From Cliona cf. orientalis (Eukaryota; Porifera; Demospongiae; Clionaida; Clionaidae): a stretch of 64,000 bases of DNA. The DNA is taken from assembly GCA_963930775.1 (NCBI GenBank), contig OZ005689.1, positions 22,566,058 through 22,630,057 on the forward strand, read 5' to 3'. The translations under genes were made by a program, and so were the position numbers. A model generated the notes under the pieces. It did not search any database and was not told the origin of the DNA. It worked only from the letters and a program-made list of their open reading frames with translations. Position 1 is the first letter of the stretch. The number at the start of each line of letters is the position of its first letter. Below, in pieces: positions 40,091 through 50,640 of this stretch.

Positions 40091-41910
40091 TTATGAGTCT
40101 TTTACAGTTGCCATTGCATTCTTGCACTTTTCTAACAACTCATTTCCTGGAGTAAAGTTATAACAAGGTTCCTGGGAATTCATTTGCAATCGTAACAGTG
40201 CAGTTAAGGTTTTAGTTCCTAGTGAATTTCTAAGTTTTGTCTTGTTTAAGCCCATTTGGCTGAACATTCGCTCAACGTCAGCATTGCTATGCGGAATCAC
40301 CAAGACTGCTTTCGCTAATGTGCACAAACGTGGATAGCGAACTTCACCAGCTATATCTGTAAGTTTACCAATCTGATACCAGTACAATGCTATATCAGTA
40401 ATACTAGTGATAGATGAAGGAAGCTGGTAAGTACAATAGTCTATAAACTCCTCTCTGAGAGCAGATTTTTGTTCCACTGGAATAACCTGGGGTAAGTCAG
40501 CAGCAATGCCAAGTACCTGATTCTCTAATTCCAAATCTTGCTTTAAAGGCAACATCCAAGAAACACTACCCAGCAATTTGTTATTGAAAGGCAATTTATT
40601 GATGGCATATTCAGCAGCTGCAATCCAAAACATTTTCCGAAACAGTTTTACATCATTTGTAGACAGATCGTCACACTCCTCCACATAGGTATTAGCTTGA
40701 TCACCAATAAAAACCTCAGATAGCTGTTTGTGTTTGCTCGAGTCCTTCACATTGATTTTGCTAATATCAGCATTGCTACCCTGAATAGCACGTGGATGCA
40801 TGAACCGAAGTAGAAGCTTCTTCACAAAAGCTGTAATTTCTTGATGTAGAAAGTGTACAGTTGGAGACTGCTGCTGCATGATCTTATTGAAGATATTGAT
40901 TATGGGTAAAGAATCACTAAGAAACACTAGGTATGCCTTTGTTATACGAGTCTCTAGTGCTTCTGTTATCCGAGTAACAGTAGCTGATTCCTCATCTGTG
41001 ATCTGAAAATATGATAATAGTGCTTCATACTGCTCTAGTAAGCGATTCACACATGCCTCCAAGCTTAGCCAGCTCGTTTGAGAAGCTTTAAGCAGCTTGT
41101 GAGGCTTACACTCGGTAAAGACCTGATTATTTTCAAATGACCTTTGTCTTTTAGGGCTTTTGTGAAAGTAGTACCATATTTGAATGGTAATGTCATCCAA
41201 GTAATCTGGAAGCTTACAGCAGGCATGATTGGCTATAAGAGCAGCAACATGACAGTTGCAATGGAAAAAAAAACTAAAGATGGCTGCTTGGTCCTAAGAC
41301 GAGTCATAACAGAATTTCGTGACCCAAGGATCACATTACATCCATCAGATCCCATTCCCACCAAATTGGCATAACAAATTGGACCCGAGTCATCAAAATT
41401 TCGATCAATTGCTGCAAAAATTCCCTCAGCATCTGCACTAATGACGGATTCTAGCTTGTAAAATACGCAACATACTTTGCCATCCACATCGTCAAAGTAG
41501 CGCAGCATTATACCCATTTGTTGATAAACAGTGATGTCGGTGCTTTCGTCAATCTGAATGCTAAAAAATTTTGAGTCGCTGATTCTCTCCAATATATTCT
41601 TGATCATATCCTGAGCTATCACCTTTACTGTTGCAGTAGCTTTAGTTCGGCCACACTTAAACACTCTTGCAATCTCTGAACCTGGAAACATGCTAGAAAA
41701 AAGCTTAGAACAATGATCAGCAACTGCCAAATCAAGGTGATGTTCTCCTATGAAGTAGCTGAATTTCACCTCTGCTTTTACTACAGCCTGGTCCCTTCTA
41801 GGGCCTGGACCTGAACTAACATAATTTCTCAGGCTTGTTGATGTACGAACAGCCGTACTAGCAGACGTGTGAAGAGTGGTCGCTTCATGCCTCCTCAAAT
41901 CTTTCTGCCC
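40091..41910 (-). pseudogene. hAT transposase gene 3, almost intact
   Basis: Two long minus-strand frames. First (from about 41910): end of a zinc finger (GGQKDLRRHEATTLHTSAS), SYFIGEHHLDLAVADHCSKL, RTKATATVKVIAQDMIKNIL, SDSKFFSIQIDESTDITVYQ (first catalytic Asp) and LVGMGSDGCNVILGSRNSVM (second Asp region). Second (41200-40091): LKASQTSWLSLEACVNRLLE, and the dimerisation end VLVIPHSNADVERMFSQMGL, KTKLRNSLGTKTLTALLRLQ. Between them a one-base shift at an A9 run (about 41265-41273) separates KQPSLVFF from HCNCHVAALIANHACCKLPD. Otherwise about 600 codons are open. The stop is at 40091. The extreme N-terminus is cut by a small inverted repeat (41932-42016). Confidence 0.88.
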
Positions 41911-41931
41911 CCCATATGCAAGCTAAAGGGT

Positions 41932-42016
41932 TAACTAATCGGATATCCATGGGTTAATTTTTGTTTGCCACGTGGACAATCTGAGTCATGGATATCCGAT
42001 TAGTTAACCCTTTAGC
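41932..42016. repeat. 85-bp palindromic insertion
   Basis: Perfect 30-bp arms GCTAAAGGGTTAACTAATCG... and their inverse around a 25-bp loop. It lies just upstream of the first readable codons of hAT gene 3, where the zinc finger should begin. Confidence 0.75.
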
Positions 42017-42728
42017 AGCTAAAATATGGCTCAGTCGATCTATACTGATAGAGCTTAGTAGCAGAAGCTGGAAATCCGAATATTTTGGCCAGATCTGTTA
42101 AATCCGTCCGAGTACCTCACAAACACCTATGAAAATCCGAATATTCGGATAAAATCCGAATTTATGGCAGCCCTGCATTAGGCAGAGGGTAGGGTTTACA
42201 AAATTAGCTAAGAAGGCTCTAAATTCATTATAATGCCAACCTGCATGCACACATGCAAAGCTTGAGGAGACACATGAAATGGTAGGGAGGAAATATCAAC
42301 ATCCTGCCCAAACGAGCAGCTACTGTGCAGTTATGAGTATTGGCAAGAGTTAATTTATCTCAGATCACTTTTGAAAAATATTGGCAGACTAAATTCATAT
42401 GGAAAACCTTCCCTTCATCCTCAAACACATGGACCTGATCATTTGTGGGTGGGTGGTGGGAGGGATAACCAACCAACCTATTGATGCTTATTTACATGTA
42501 CAGAACAGCGAAGTACACAAAGTTCCACTGCACGTTTTGTGCGTAGAAGTACATGAAGGGACGAGGAGAGAGGGCTGGGTAAGGGGTCCTCATGTGTCTG
42601 GTGATATCAGATCCATATCATTACAAGCCTAGGGGGACTATATAAATAACTCAAGATGGTACACGTTTATTAACAACTCAGTCACAGAACTGCTATTTAA
42701 TATCAATACATTGTTATAGATTGCTTAC

Positions 42729-42902
42729 CTTCTTGTATGATCCTTCCAATTCACTCCCCGAAGACACGATTCCCGTCTTAATGATATGCTTAGGCCCGGA
42801 TGCCGCGCGGTTGTTAGTCAAATCTGATCGAAATAGCCGTTTTCGGACCCTTTTCTGCTTCATCTGGCTTAGGAGGCTCTCCAGATCAGAATCAGAGCTC
42901 AA
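42729..42902 (-). CDS. Candidate first exon, unrecognised
   Basis: From ATG 42902: MSSDSDLESLLSQMKQKRVR, then KTGIVSSGSELEGSYKK, 58 codons ending exactly at a strong donor (AAG/GTAAGC). Acidic then basic composition resembles N-termini of element proteins. The downstream exon is not evident; one possibility is the MULE-like gene whose first visible exon starts at 35058, with hAT element 3 inserted in the intron between them (inference). Confidence 0.4.
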
Positions 42903-43137
42903 CTAGCTTAGATAACGATATCTTGGGGCTCTCGCACTGACAAAGAAAAACACAAGGTGACTGAGCACTTTTCACTGCGCATGCCCGTTATGTACAATGT
43001 ACGTAGCCACACCCATTTGCCAAGGACAAAAGGTGCAAATCACAGTGATTGGATGCGGTAGTACCACTCATCTATACAGAAAAGAAACTGAATCATCTGT
43101 GGATGCGAGATGAAATCACTACGGTATCAGCAACAAA

Positions 43138-43540
43138 GGGTGGGTGGATCAGAACCTCTTCTACTTGTGGTTGAAGGACCATTTCCTCAATAATGTTGCA
43201 TCTCATCAGCCCTTATTGCTATATACTGCTTGATGGGCATAGCTAACCACAATCTATCGAGTTTGCGAAAGAACATTTCCTGTGCATACCACATATGAAT
43301 GTCAGCCTCTTGATATTGGTGTTTTTGAACCGCTGAAGAGGCACTGGCAACAAGAGTGTCATAAAGTTTACCAGAATCTTGGCCTAGTCATAACGAAATT
43401 TAATTTCAATTGTGTATTTCGGGAAGCATGGCTAAAGCAGTGTCTGAATCATATGTATGTGGAGGATGTCGACAATCAGGAGTGTTTCCCTTCAACCGAG
43501 ATGCTGTAGCAGTGCCCACGATCTTTGGTGACAACAATGA
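43138..43540 (+). pseudogene. pogo/Tigger-like transposase gene 2, C-terminal part
   Basis: Plus-strand pieces GWVDQNLFYLWLKDHF, LLLYLLDGHS (the second catalytic Asp region, usual form LLLLDGHSSH), IEFAKEHFLCIPH then YECQPLDIGVFEPLKRHWQQ, and FREAWLKQCLNHMY with GVFPFNRDAVAVP. This is the end of a DDE_1 domain. A stop and frameshift follow LDGHS. It does not overlap the region kept at 22421-23060, so the two cannot be compared directly. Confidence 0.82.
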
Positions 43541-44026
43541 TGGTAATTTATCTCCCCCCTTCTCCTATCCTCTCTCTCACACGCACATGTGCATACATGA
43601 TATATAATGAAACAGGCGATTAATTATGATATTTAATATACCTACTAATTTATGCGTCCTTAATGTCATATTTATTGTACAGTTCCGGCACCAGGACTGG
43701 AAACTTTGCGCTTTGAGTACTGGTGTATAAATTTGGCGAAAAACAGCATCCAGCAGTGGTGAGCTGGATTGGCTGAGTGGGCTAGGGCTGAGGCTGGCGG
43801 TATGGTGGTCATGATCTATGCATTTTTGTTTTCTTTCTCTCACTATCAAAAAATTTATAAGTTTTTTGGCGGGCTAGTTGCCTTACCACTATAATACTAT
43901 ACTAACCCTTGTCACCAATCGTACATGAAACCCAAACCCCTCATAACCAGCCGATTATCGGACCCAAACCCCCGCTACTAGCCTTATTAGCTGTCTTGCG
44001 CTCTAAGTATTATAATATAGCTATAT

Positions 44027-44443
44027 GTGAGCAAATTTGACAAAAGGGGTGACTTCTTCGCGCATTTTCCAAATTTTTGTTTTAAAACGCTTGGACCTCT
44101 GGAACCATAGTAGCTATGAATTTCAAACCTGGCAAAAATATTCTTTCATCATCCTGCTACACTCGCTGCAATTTGTGAACCCCGCCCACTGTATGGGCGG
44201 GGCGAGCACGCGCATCGATCTCGTTCGAAAAACGCCATTTTATGCCCCTCTTTGGTGGCTTACCGCTCAGGACAGGAGGCTTGCTCAGGGTTCTAACATT
44301 GGATTTGTGAAGTAGAAGGCCCAAACTGCTAGCAAACCAAGTCTGAAGCCTAGGGCTCTTATTGGCTTGAAATGGTGGTAGGTTGAAAAGTGCCAAAATA
44401 TTGCGTTTTACGCGAAGTTACCCCTTTTCTCAAATTCGCTCAC
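44027..44443 (+). repeat. GTG/CAC MITE family A, copy 5
   Basis: A 417-bp complete copy with ends GTGAGCAAATTTGACAAAAG and CCCTTTTCTCAAATTCGCTCAC-type right end, flanked by ATAT (44023-44026 and 44444-44447). Confidence 0.85.
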
Positions 44444-44538
44444 ATATAATACATTGCCGGTATTCCAAGCACTAAACATCGAGGAACCGGTGCCAGGACT
44501 CTAGACACAGCATTTTTTTTTGTAAATTAGTGAATGGA

Positions 44539-45110
44539 ACTGTAAGTGCAGGAGGAAGTGTTGATCATGGTGCGGGAAGTGGAGATCTTAGTGATGAAGG
44601 TAAATTACGCACATTGGACATGCACGCACACACATATATGTACCCGCACATATACACACATAATACTATGCACACATGATACATGTACAGTGCTTCATGG
44701 CAAGAGAGCAAATTTTTTGAACTTCTATTTTTTGAGGTTAAATGAGCTTCACTGTGCTTAACATCTACTCTACTACACATATCATAAAAATCACTTTTAT
44801 CGTCTTTTTGCACAACTCGTTATCCCCATATATAGCAAATAAAGAAGCTGCACAAGTTTAGGCATTTTTTGAGCCATTTTTCACAAATCTTGGACAAAAG
44901 TGGCAATATCTCAAGGGTACTTTGGAGTTAAATCTTCAAATTTGGGAATCTGAAACTAATACAAGTACATTAAGCTCAAAATAAAAAAAAAATTACTCTT
45001 TTGCCTTGAAGCACTACCTTGCATTAATCGTAAATTATTAGGAAGTGAGATCGTAGGTGCAGGAGGAAGTGATGATCATGGTGAGGGAAGTGGAGATTTC
45101 GGTGATGAGG
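44539..45110 (+). repeat. Duplicated Gly/Ser/Asp-rich exon-like unit
   Basis: A 55-60-bp unit encoding GAGGSVDHGAGSGDLSDE occurs at about 44543-44600 and, as GAGGSDDHGEGSGDFGDE, at about 45054-45111. The first ends at a GTAAAT donor. The 450 bp between are AT-rich and non-coding. This looks like an exon duplication in an unidentified gene or element downstream of the pogo remnant. Confidence 0.45.
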
Positions 45111-45208
45111 TACCCGAAGCACACACACACAGAGTCTAATATTGGACAGTAGGATAAGTGGTGGGAAAAGGTTGAAGGGTGTTAACCACTGATGACAAAT
45201 ATAATATA

Positions 45209-45860
45209 TGCATCTGCAAAATAAGCTACCCCGGTCGGGTGAATACTACTACTCCAAAGCCATCGATTGTTACAAGGCGCGTTACGACCGCCCACAGCTC
45301 ATTCACCAGACTCACGTGCGCATGATATTGGATGCAGCTGCACCTAAAGACGGCACAGGAAAAGAGCTTCGTAAGCTCCATGACACGGTGCAAGGGCACT
45401 CAAGGCCATGGAATATGAACAATCAGGCCCATTTATCACTTCCATCCTTGACCTGAAGCTCAACGTTGATACAATGTATGTTTAAATGGTAGAAACATAG
45501 TCAAAGTTCAACTACTGTGCCACACTATCACGAGCTTCTTGAGTTTATCAATTTTCGTACCCAAGCTTTGGAAACGTCTGTGCCAGAAAGCAGAAAATTT
45601 ATTCAGAGTGAAATCAAGCGGCCACACCATGTGTCCAGTAAGCCGGTTGCGTCATTTGCAACAAGTACAAGTGCTTCCTTAGACGGCTGTGTTGTATGCA
45701 AGACAGTCAAGCATCCCCTCTTATGCTTGTCCCAAATTCATAGTACAAACGCATGATAAAATGATCACTACGTTGAAAGCCTGTCTGTGCACGAGTTGTT
45801 TGAAACCAGGCCATGCACTTCGTTAAGCAGTGCAAGTGTCAGAAGCCGCACCGTACTTAC
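45209..45860 (+). pseudogene. BEL/Pao LTR retrotransposon gag fragment
   Basis: Frames give KAIDCYKARYDRPQLIHQTH, DAAAPKDGTGKELRKLHDTV, FITSILDLKLNVDTM, HYHELLEFINFRTQALETSV and then Cys/His knuckles (CVVCKTVKHPLL, CTSCLKPGHALR), the order seen in BEL/Pao gag (DUF1759 type). Frame changes near 45410, 45480 and 45720, and a TAA after GHALR, show an old, dead copy. No LTR, protease, RT or integrase was found nearby. Described only as a remnant. Confidence 0.8.
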
Positions 45861-46205
45861 ACCGGGTGCCATTTGACGTGAATTGGAATCATTCATCTGA
45901 TATTCAACTCGCTGACCGTACGTTTGGGCACCAAGGTTGAATTGATGTCCTCGGCGTGGATAAAATCTAGGCTTCATAGAACACGCTATAATGTGCCTTT
46001 AGCTAGCTACAGTACTAAAGCCTCTGTCTGTAGCTTACCTACTCGTCGCAAGACCTGGAACACGCTATCTAGTGAGAAATGCGTGTGATCAACGAGGAAA
46101 GTGGGCGTGGTTTGAAAATTCACGTGCATAGTGTTACACTAAAACCCCCCTCTGATAAATCTTGGATCCGCCCCTGATAATGTTTTGGGACCGCCAAGAT
46201 AACCA

Positions 46206-46499
46206 CTAAGTCCACACAGATAATGAACAGTTGGTTTGTTTTTGCGTACTTTTTGGTATCCCATCTTTGCGAATTTTCTCCAATTGAATAGTAGACGTAG
46301 GAGGACCCCACTGAGTTGATTGTTGTGGCTTACACTCCGACATTTCCTCCTCAGCAACTTGCGGGGCCATAAGCAATTCAGCATCGTCAATACTGGCACT
46401 GTCGCAGTCCCAAGGGTTTGGTTCAAACGGTTCACCAAGACCCAGCAAAAATTCACGCTTAGACTTCTTTCCAGGTGGAGGAGTCCCAAACTGAGCCAA
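46206..46499 (-). pseudogene. Possible Crypton-like recombinase N-terminal fragment
   Basis: The minus-strand frame contains FGTPPPGKKSKREFLLGLGE, DAELLMAPQVAEEEMSECKP and EKIRKDGIPKSTQKQTNCSL. The last part resembles the helix preceding the SAM-like domain in DUF3504/Crypton-type tyrosine recombinases (pattern IPKxTxxxTxxxVxxW). The catalytic region is absent. Just downstream (46139-46190) is a different repeat edge with GGATCCGCCCCTG. Uncertain family. Confidence 0.4.
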
Positions 46500-46549
46500 A
46501 AATTTAGTCGATGGTGACGTAACAAGCTATCGTACCTCCTCGCCATTTT

Positions 46550-47487
46550 GCTAGCTGAATACTGTCTGCACGCACTGAGAGCTTTTATATGTAACCTGGG
46601 TGATGACGCAATGCTCTATACTTCCTGCTATGCAACATGAATCTGATGGTCAGTTTTGAATGCAGCAATATAAGTTTCTAGGCAACGAACCACAATGCAC
46701 AAGAGCGCAAGCCAGGCGTTTGTGGTTGGTGGATAGGGTGCCACAGCAGAATGCACCGCATGCTCCATAGTCTAAGCCGGTTATCACCCACACCTTGGCT
46801 CACCCTTGGTTCAACAAACTCTACATAGAATTTAAATTATGGGATGTAACCATGATTACTTCCATTTTTATGGCTTCATAAGATAACGTGGCTCTCCAAA
46901 ATATGTTAGGCACATTAAATGAGTATTATTTTCGGTTAAGGGTGTGCGCTCTACCCAGTTCTGCACATCCATATGAAGTTAATTGGACATGAGTGTAGAG
47001 GCTGTGCAGTGCATTGCTAACCAGATATTGTCCTAAAATCCCTTTCGGAGGGCCAAATATGTTAGGCACATTTTTTCCTATTTAGGTATAGTTAAAAAAT
47101 TCCACTTGGTTGGCGGATAGCACTTGTAATAAAGTTACTAAATCCCAAATTTGAAGTCTTGACTCCTTACCACTTCCAAGATATAGCCACTTTTATCCAA
47201 AAACAGTGAAAAATCTATGAAAACTGGCCTGCACATGTGGCTTCTGTATTAGCTATATATGGGAAATTTGCAAGTTTGTAAAACACAATAAAAATGATTG
47301 TTGTGGCCATTTTGATATCAAGTAGGTCTGTCTGTGTAGTTTTTAACCCTAAAATATGGTTTTAAAAAGTTTTGCTCTCTTGCTTGGTTGCACTGTAGCT
47401 TCAAGCGCGAAGCTTACAAAGTTCATAGAAATGGCTATACTATACTATACTATACTATAAACTACCGTAAATTAGCTACAAACTTAC
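46550..47487. other. No gene recognised
   Basis: AT-rich DNA with two copies of AAATATGTTAGGCACATT (about 46902 and 47055) and a (TATAC)n run at 47436-47458. Nothing coding. Confidence 0.45.
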
Positions 47488-47610
47488 CTGTTTTTTCGGT
47501 TCTATTATCATGATCAGACGCGACCAAGAGCCGCTCCTGACATCATCATCAGGCGATCGTTCCTCGTCGTCAGCGTCTTCTTTGTACCCGTCATTTGCAA
47601 GCGGTAGCCT
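47488..47610 (-). CDS. Candidate acidic exon, unrecognised
   Basis: A minus-strand open frame with DGYKEDADDEERSPDDDVRS and SWSRLIMIIEPKKQ ends at a strong donor (CAG/GTAAGTTT at 47488/47487). Acidic starts of this kind occur in piggyBac-type and other element proteins, but nothing downstream supports an assignment. Confidence 0.28.
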
Positions 47611-48186
47611 CTAAACTAACTCCCAGCTACCTACACAACGTTCTGGCATGTTTTGATAAATTAATTCCGGCCCCGCCCAGTACGCGCGGGTCGGCCCTAA
47701 AGGGTTAATAAAATTCAAGGAGAGAATGGTTGCACAGCTTTGTGTGCAGTACCTTGGTGATACGGCTGGTGCTGATCATAGATGGTCCAATTTTGCTAAG
47801 AATTGCTATCACACCAACGGCGTGGGGGACTGACTTCCATGTATATGTGATTTCAGTAGTTTTGAATATTCCCATTTTCATGTGTTCCCATGGTGAGAGA
47901 TGTACAGCTCATCAATTGCACTGCTCGGAAGAGCAGCTTACTAAATGAGCCATATGAAAGATGGATTAGAGATCCTATATGCATGTTTTTTCGTATTGAC
48001 CATTAATTTTTGTGGGGCTAATGTACACCACGGAATCACATAAACAACAAATTCCAGTCCCCTACAGTAGGTGGTATCGTGAAAATTAATGCCTTCATTA
48101 ATTAACTATGAATAATTATTCACATTTATGTGTATTGGTAGTCAATATAGTGAAATGTTAACTATTTCTGTGGTGTGAACCTTACT

Positions 48187-48324
48187 ATATTTTGTGTGAA
48201 TCTCTTGACTAATCCTGCATTGAATTTAGTCTTTTTCTGCAGGATAAAGGAATCATATTTTGTGTGAATCTCTTGACTAATCCTGCATTGAATTTAGTCT
48301 TTTTCTGCAGGATAAAGGAATCAT
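48187..48324 (+). repeat. 68-bp tandem duplication
   Basis: Two identical 68-bp units (48187-48254 and 48255-48322) each carry TTTTTCTGCAG/GATAAAGG, so the duplication doubles a polypyrimidine tract, a 3' splice site and the start of the following open frame. Confidence 0.9.
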
Positions 48325-49005
48325 CTTGCCAGATAGTCTGCTCCTTAAAGTATTGCATGCACACACTAGAGCTGAGGTAATTACGGATTTCTGTGTTTCG
48401 AGGCGGTTTGATAGTTTTACCGAACTTGAATGGTATATTGGCATTTAATGGACACGGGAGATTTTAATATGGTAGGACGTGAGAATGGGCAGGTATTGAA
48501 AATCACATGCCCCAGTGCTAGTCACTATGGAGCTGCAACCTGGAAGCAGGGATATAAGCTCCAATCCTTATGGGAGCACTATGGCGATGACTATGGAGTG
48601 TTTGGATTTGAATATGATGATACCGATCTAACTTCCATGTTCCTTCCTAGCTTCCCACCCCTGAATAATGCTCCATCAAATTGGATTACTGTTGATTTAG
48701 ATCAACCATACTCTAGGGATTGGCCAATTAGTCCATATTGTTGTGAAACTGTTTCAAAATGTTTAGCGCGCATGAAAGGTTGTTGGGACCCAGAATTCGA
48801 ACCTAGCGTAGAAGAGATCGTGGACTATCCGATGATATCCTTATGGCGTTTCTCTCAGTTCGCTTTCTCTAGTGAGCTCGCTTTCAGGGCAGGGGATTTC
48901 CCTATTCAGTCGAGCACATGGCAGGTGAAGGTCAACCGGCTCAAGCCGCGCGCCCCGGTATTGTACGCGTATATGGAGCATGCGCAGTTTGTTGATGTGT
49001 CCTAG
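48311..49005 (+). CDS. Uncharacterised coding region
   Basis: After the second TTTCTGCAG (48310) an open frame gives DKGIILPDSLLLKVLHAHTR and VITDFCVSRRFDSFTELEWY. From 48430 a 191-residue frame starts MVYWHLMDTGDFNMVGRENG and includes HYGAATWKQGYKLQSLWEHY and DYPMISLWRFSQFAFSSELA, ending at 49005. Composition is ordinary for a globular protein and no repeat explains it. The two frames overlap in different phase, so either a short intron or a frameshift separates them. No family recognised. It could be a host gene or an element gene. Confidence 0.45.
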
Positions 49006-49311
49006 TTCGAATTTATGGCGGCGTATTCATGAAGGACTCTGGACATTATCTTCTGGACATTATCTTCCCAGTATATAGCAATTTACTTTTCTGTGGTTAT
49101 GAGATAATTGTGGTGTAATCTATGATGAAATTATGATGAAATTATGATGCAACCTATGAGGTAAATATGAAAAAATCCAGGGCCTTGCTGGAGCCTTTCT
49201 GGGACTTGAAAATCAGTAAATATGTAGAGTATCTTACGCGCAGGTATGTTTTATAGCCAATATTGGCACATTTCGGATAACCAAAAACATGCCATGAATA
49301 GGCACAAGTGC

Positions 49312-49585
49312 CACTATTGTGCCACTTTTGGTAGAATTGGTAATCAGTTACCCTATAGAGAAGAGTGTGACTATTGTGCCACTTTTGGTAGAATAGGTAA
49401 TCAGTTACCCTATAGGGAAGAGTGTGACTATTGTGCCACTTTTGGTAGAATAGGTAATCAGTTATCCTATAGGGTGGTGTGTGACTATTGTGCCATTTTT
49501 GGTAGAGTGTGACTATTGTACCACTTTTGGTAGAATAGGTAATCAGTTACCCTATAGGGTAGTGTGTGACTATTGTGCCATTATT
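49312..49585 (+). repeat. 57-bp minisatellite
   Basis: Starting points at 49321, 49378 and 49435 give a 57-bp period, with further partial units to about 49585. Because 57 is a multiple of three, one frame is open through the array and reads CDYCATFGRIGNQLPYREE repeatedly. It lies about 300 bp after the uncharacterised ORF. Confidence 0.88.
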
Positions 49586-49610
49586 GGCTCAATAATTGGT
49601 AGTTAGAGAC

Positions 49611-49800
49611 ATGATCTTCCAAGTTTGGCACATTCTCATTTCAGCCAAAAATGGCAGATTATTATGATATAACTTTTGCCGGTTATGATCTTCCAAGTTT
49701 GGCACATTCTCATTTCAGCCAAAAATGGCAGATTATTATGATATCAAAACTTTTGCCAGTTATGATCTTCCACATTCTCATTTCAGCCAAAAATGGTAGG
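49611..49800 (+). repeat. 73-77-bp tandem repeat
   Basis: Three units starting ATGATCTTCCA at about 49612, 49685 and 49762, containing CATTCTCATTTCAGCCAAAA. The third is partly deleted. Words for ATTTTGG and GGCACA are shared with the preceding minisatellite. Confidence 0.8.
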
Positions 49801-50339
49801 GATGTTAACAAAGCTACCAATATTTGCATAATTTGATTTCAGCCATCTATGGGCTATTTGTCATAAAATTATAACCACATTTCTACTCACCATACTTATT
49901 TCTACCAATTTTGGGAGAATGCCAAAATTCACATGGAATATTTCAGATTCTACCAAATTTGGCTGATTATGCATGGCATACAGTTCAGTGTAGTACAATT
50001 AAATTTTGGTTTCAGGGGTTGTTGCATACAAATCGGTCAATTACTATTAAATAATTTGTACATTACAATGATCACATGATTAAACTGCTATATAAAATGA
50101 GAAAACTATAAACTAAGGGACTTAGGTATTATTTAGAGTTAGTTTAGTGCAAGATTTGATATATCTAGGGCTCTAATTTTATCCTTATTAACAATAAATA
50201 AAAATAATGACAATGTAAATACAAAATTGTTTTGCTTCATGTATGCCAATTGCCCCTTTATTCGCTGCAATCCTGAATTGGCCTGTTCATTGATTTGCGA
50301 GTTGATAACAATGAGCACTTACTCTGCCCATAAGGGTGA

Positions 50340-50640
50340 TAGCGGGGCCGACGTCGGCCTCGACCCCGCCTACGCCAACGCCCACGCCACACATATTGTG
50401 GTGGGGCACCTGAAGATTGAGTGGGTGGGGGGCACCCGCAGCTGGAGGGAGTGGGGGCGGAGGAGGAGGTGGTGGCGGAGCATCCGGAGCTGGAGGGGGC
50501 GGGGGAGGTGGTGGCAGGGCACCTGGAGCCAGAGGGGGTGGGAGGCATCATCACCACCCGGAGCCTGAGGGGGTGGGGGTGCACCTTCACCCACAGGGGG
50601 AGGTGAGGGCAGTACATCTTCAGGTGCAGGGGCATCTATT
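50340..50640 (-). repeat. GC-rich, proline-coding low-complexity tract
   Basis: Plus strand is GGGGGAGG/GGTGG-rich. All three minus-strand frames stay open, one reading poly-proline (APDAPPPPPPPP). This may be an exon of a proline-rich protein or an expanded simple sequence; openness in several frames is a composition effect. Confidence 0.4.

Larger units (their letters stand above)
36113..42175 (-). mobile_element. hAT element 3
   Basis: Ends CAGGGCTGCCA on the left and the inverted TGGCAGCCCTG on the right, each next to CATTAG (36107-36112 and 42176-42181). 6063 bp in all, of which 36257-40052 is a later DUF7869-type insertion. A hAT transposase (40091-41910) is encoded on the minus strand. 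The 6-bp duplication rather than 8 bp suggests a hAT6-type group (inference). Subterminal repeats of AATCCGAAT(ATT)CGGAT occur near 42080-42160. Confidence 0.8.

Noticed and set aside
49312..49800. Regularly spaced repeats resembling a CRISPR array
   Set aside because: Units abut without unique spacers, units vary, and the DNA is animal-type. These are minisatellites.
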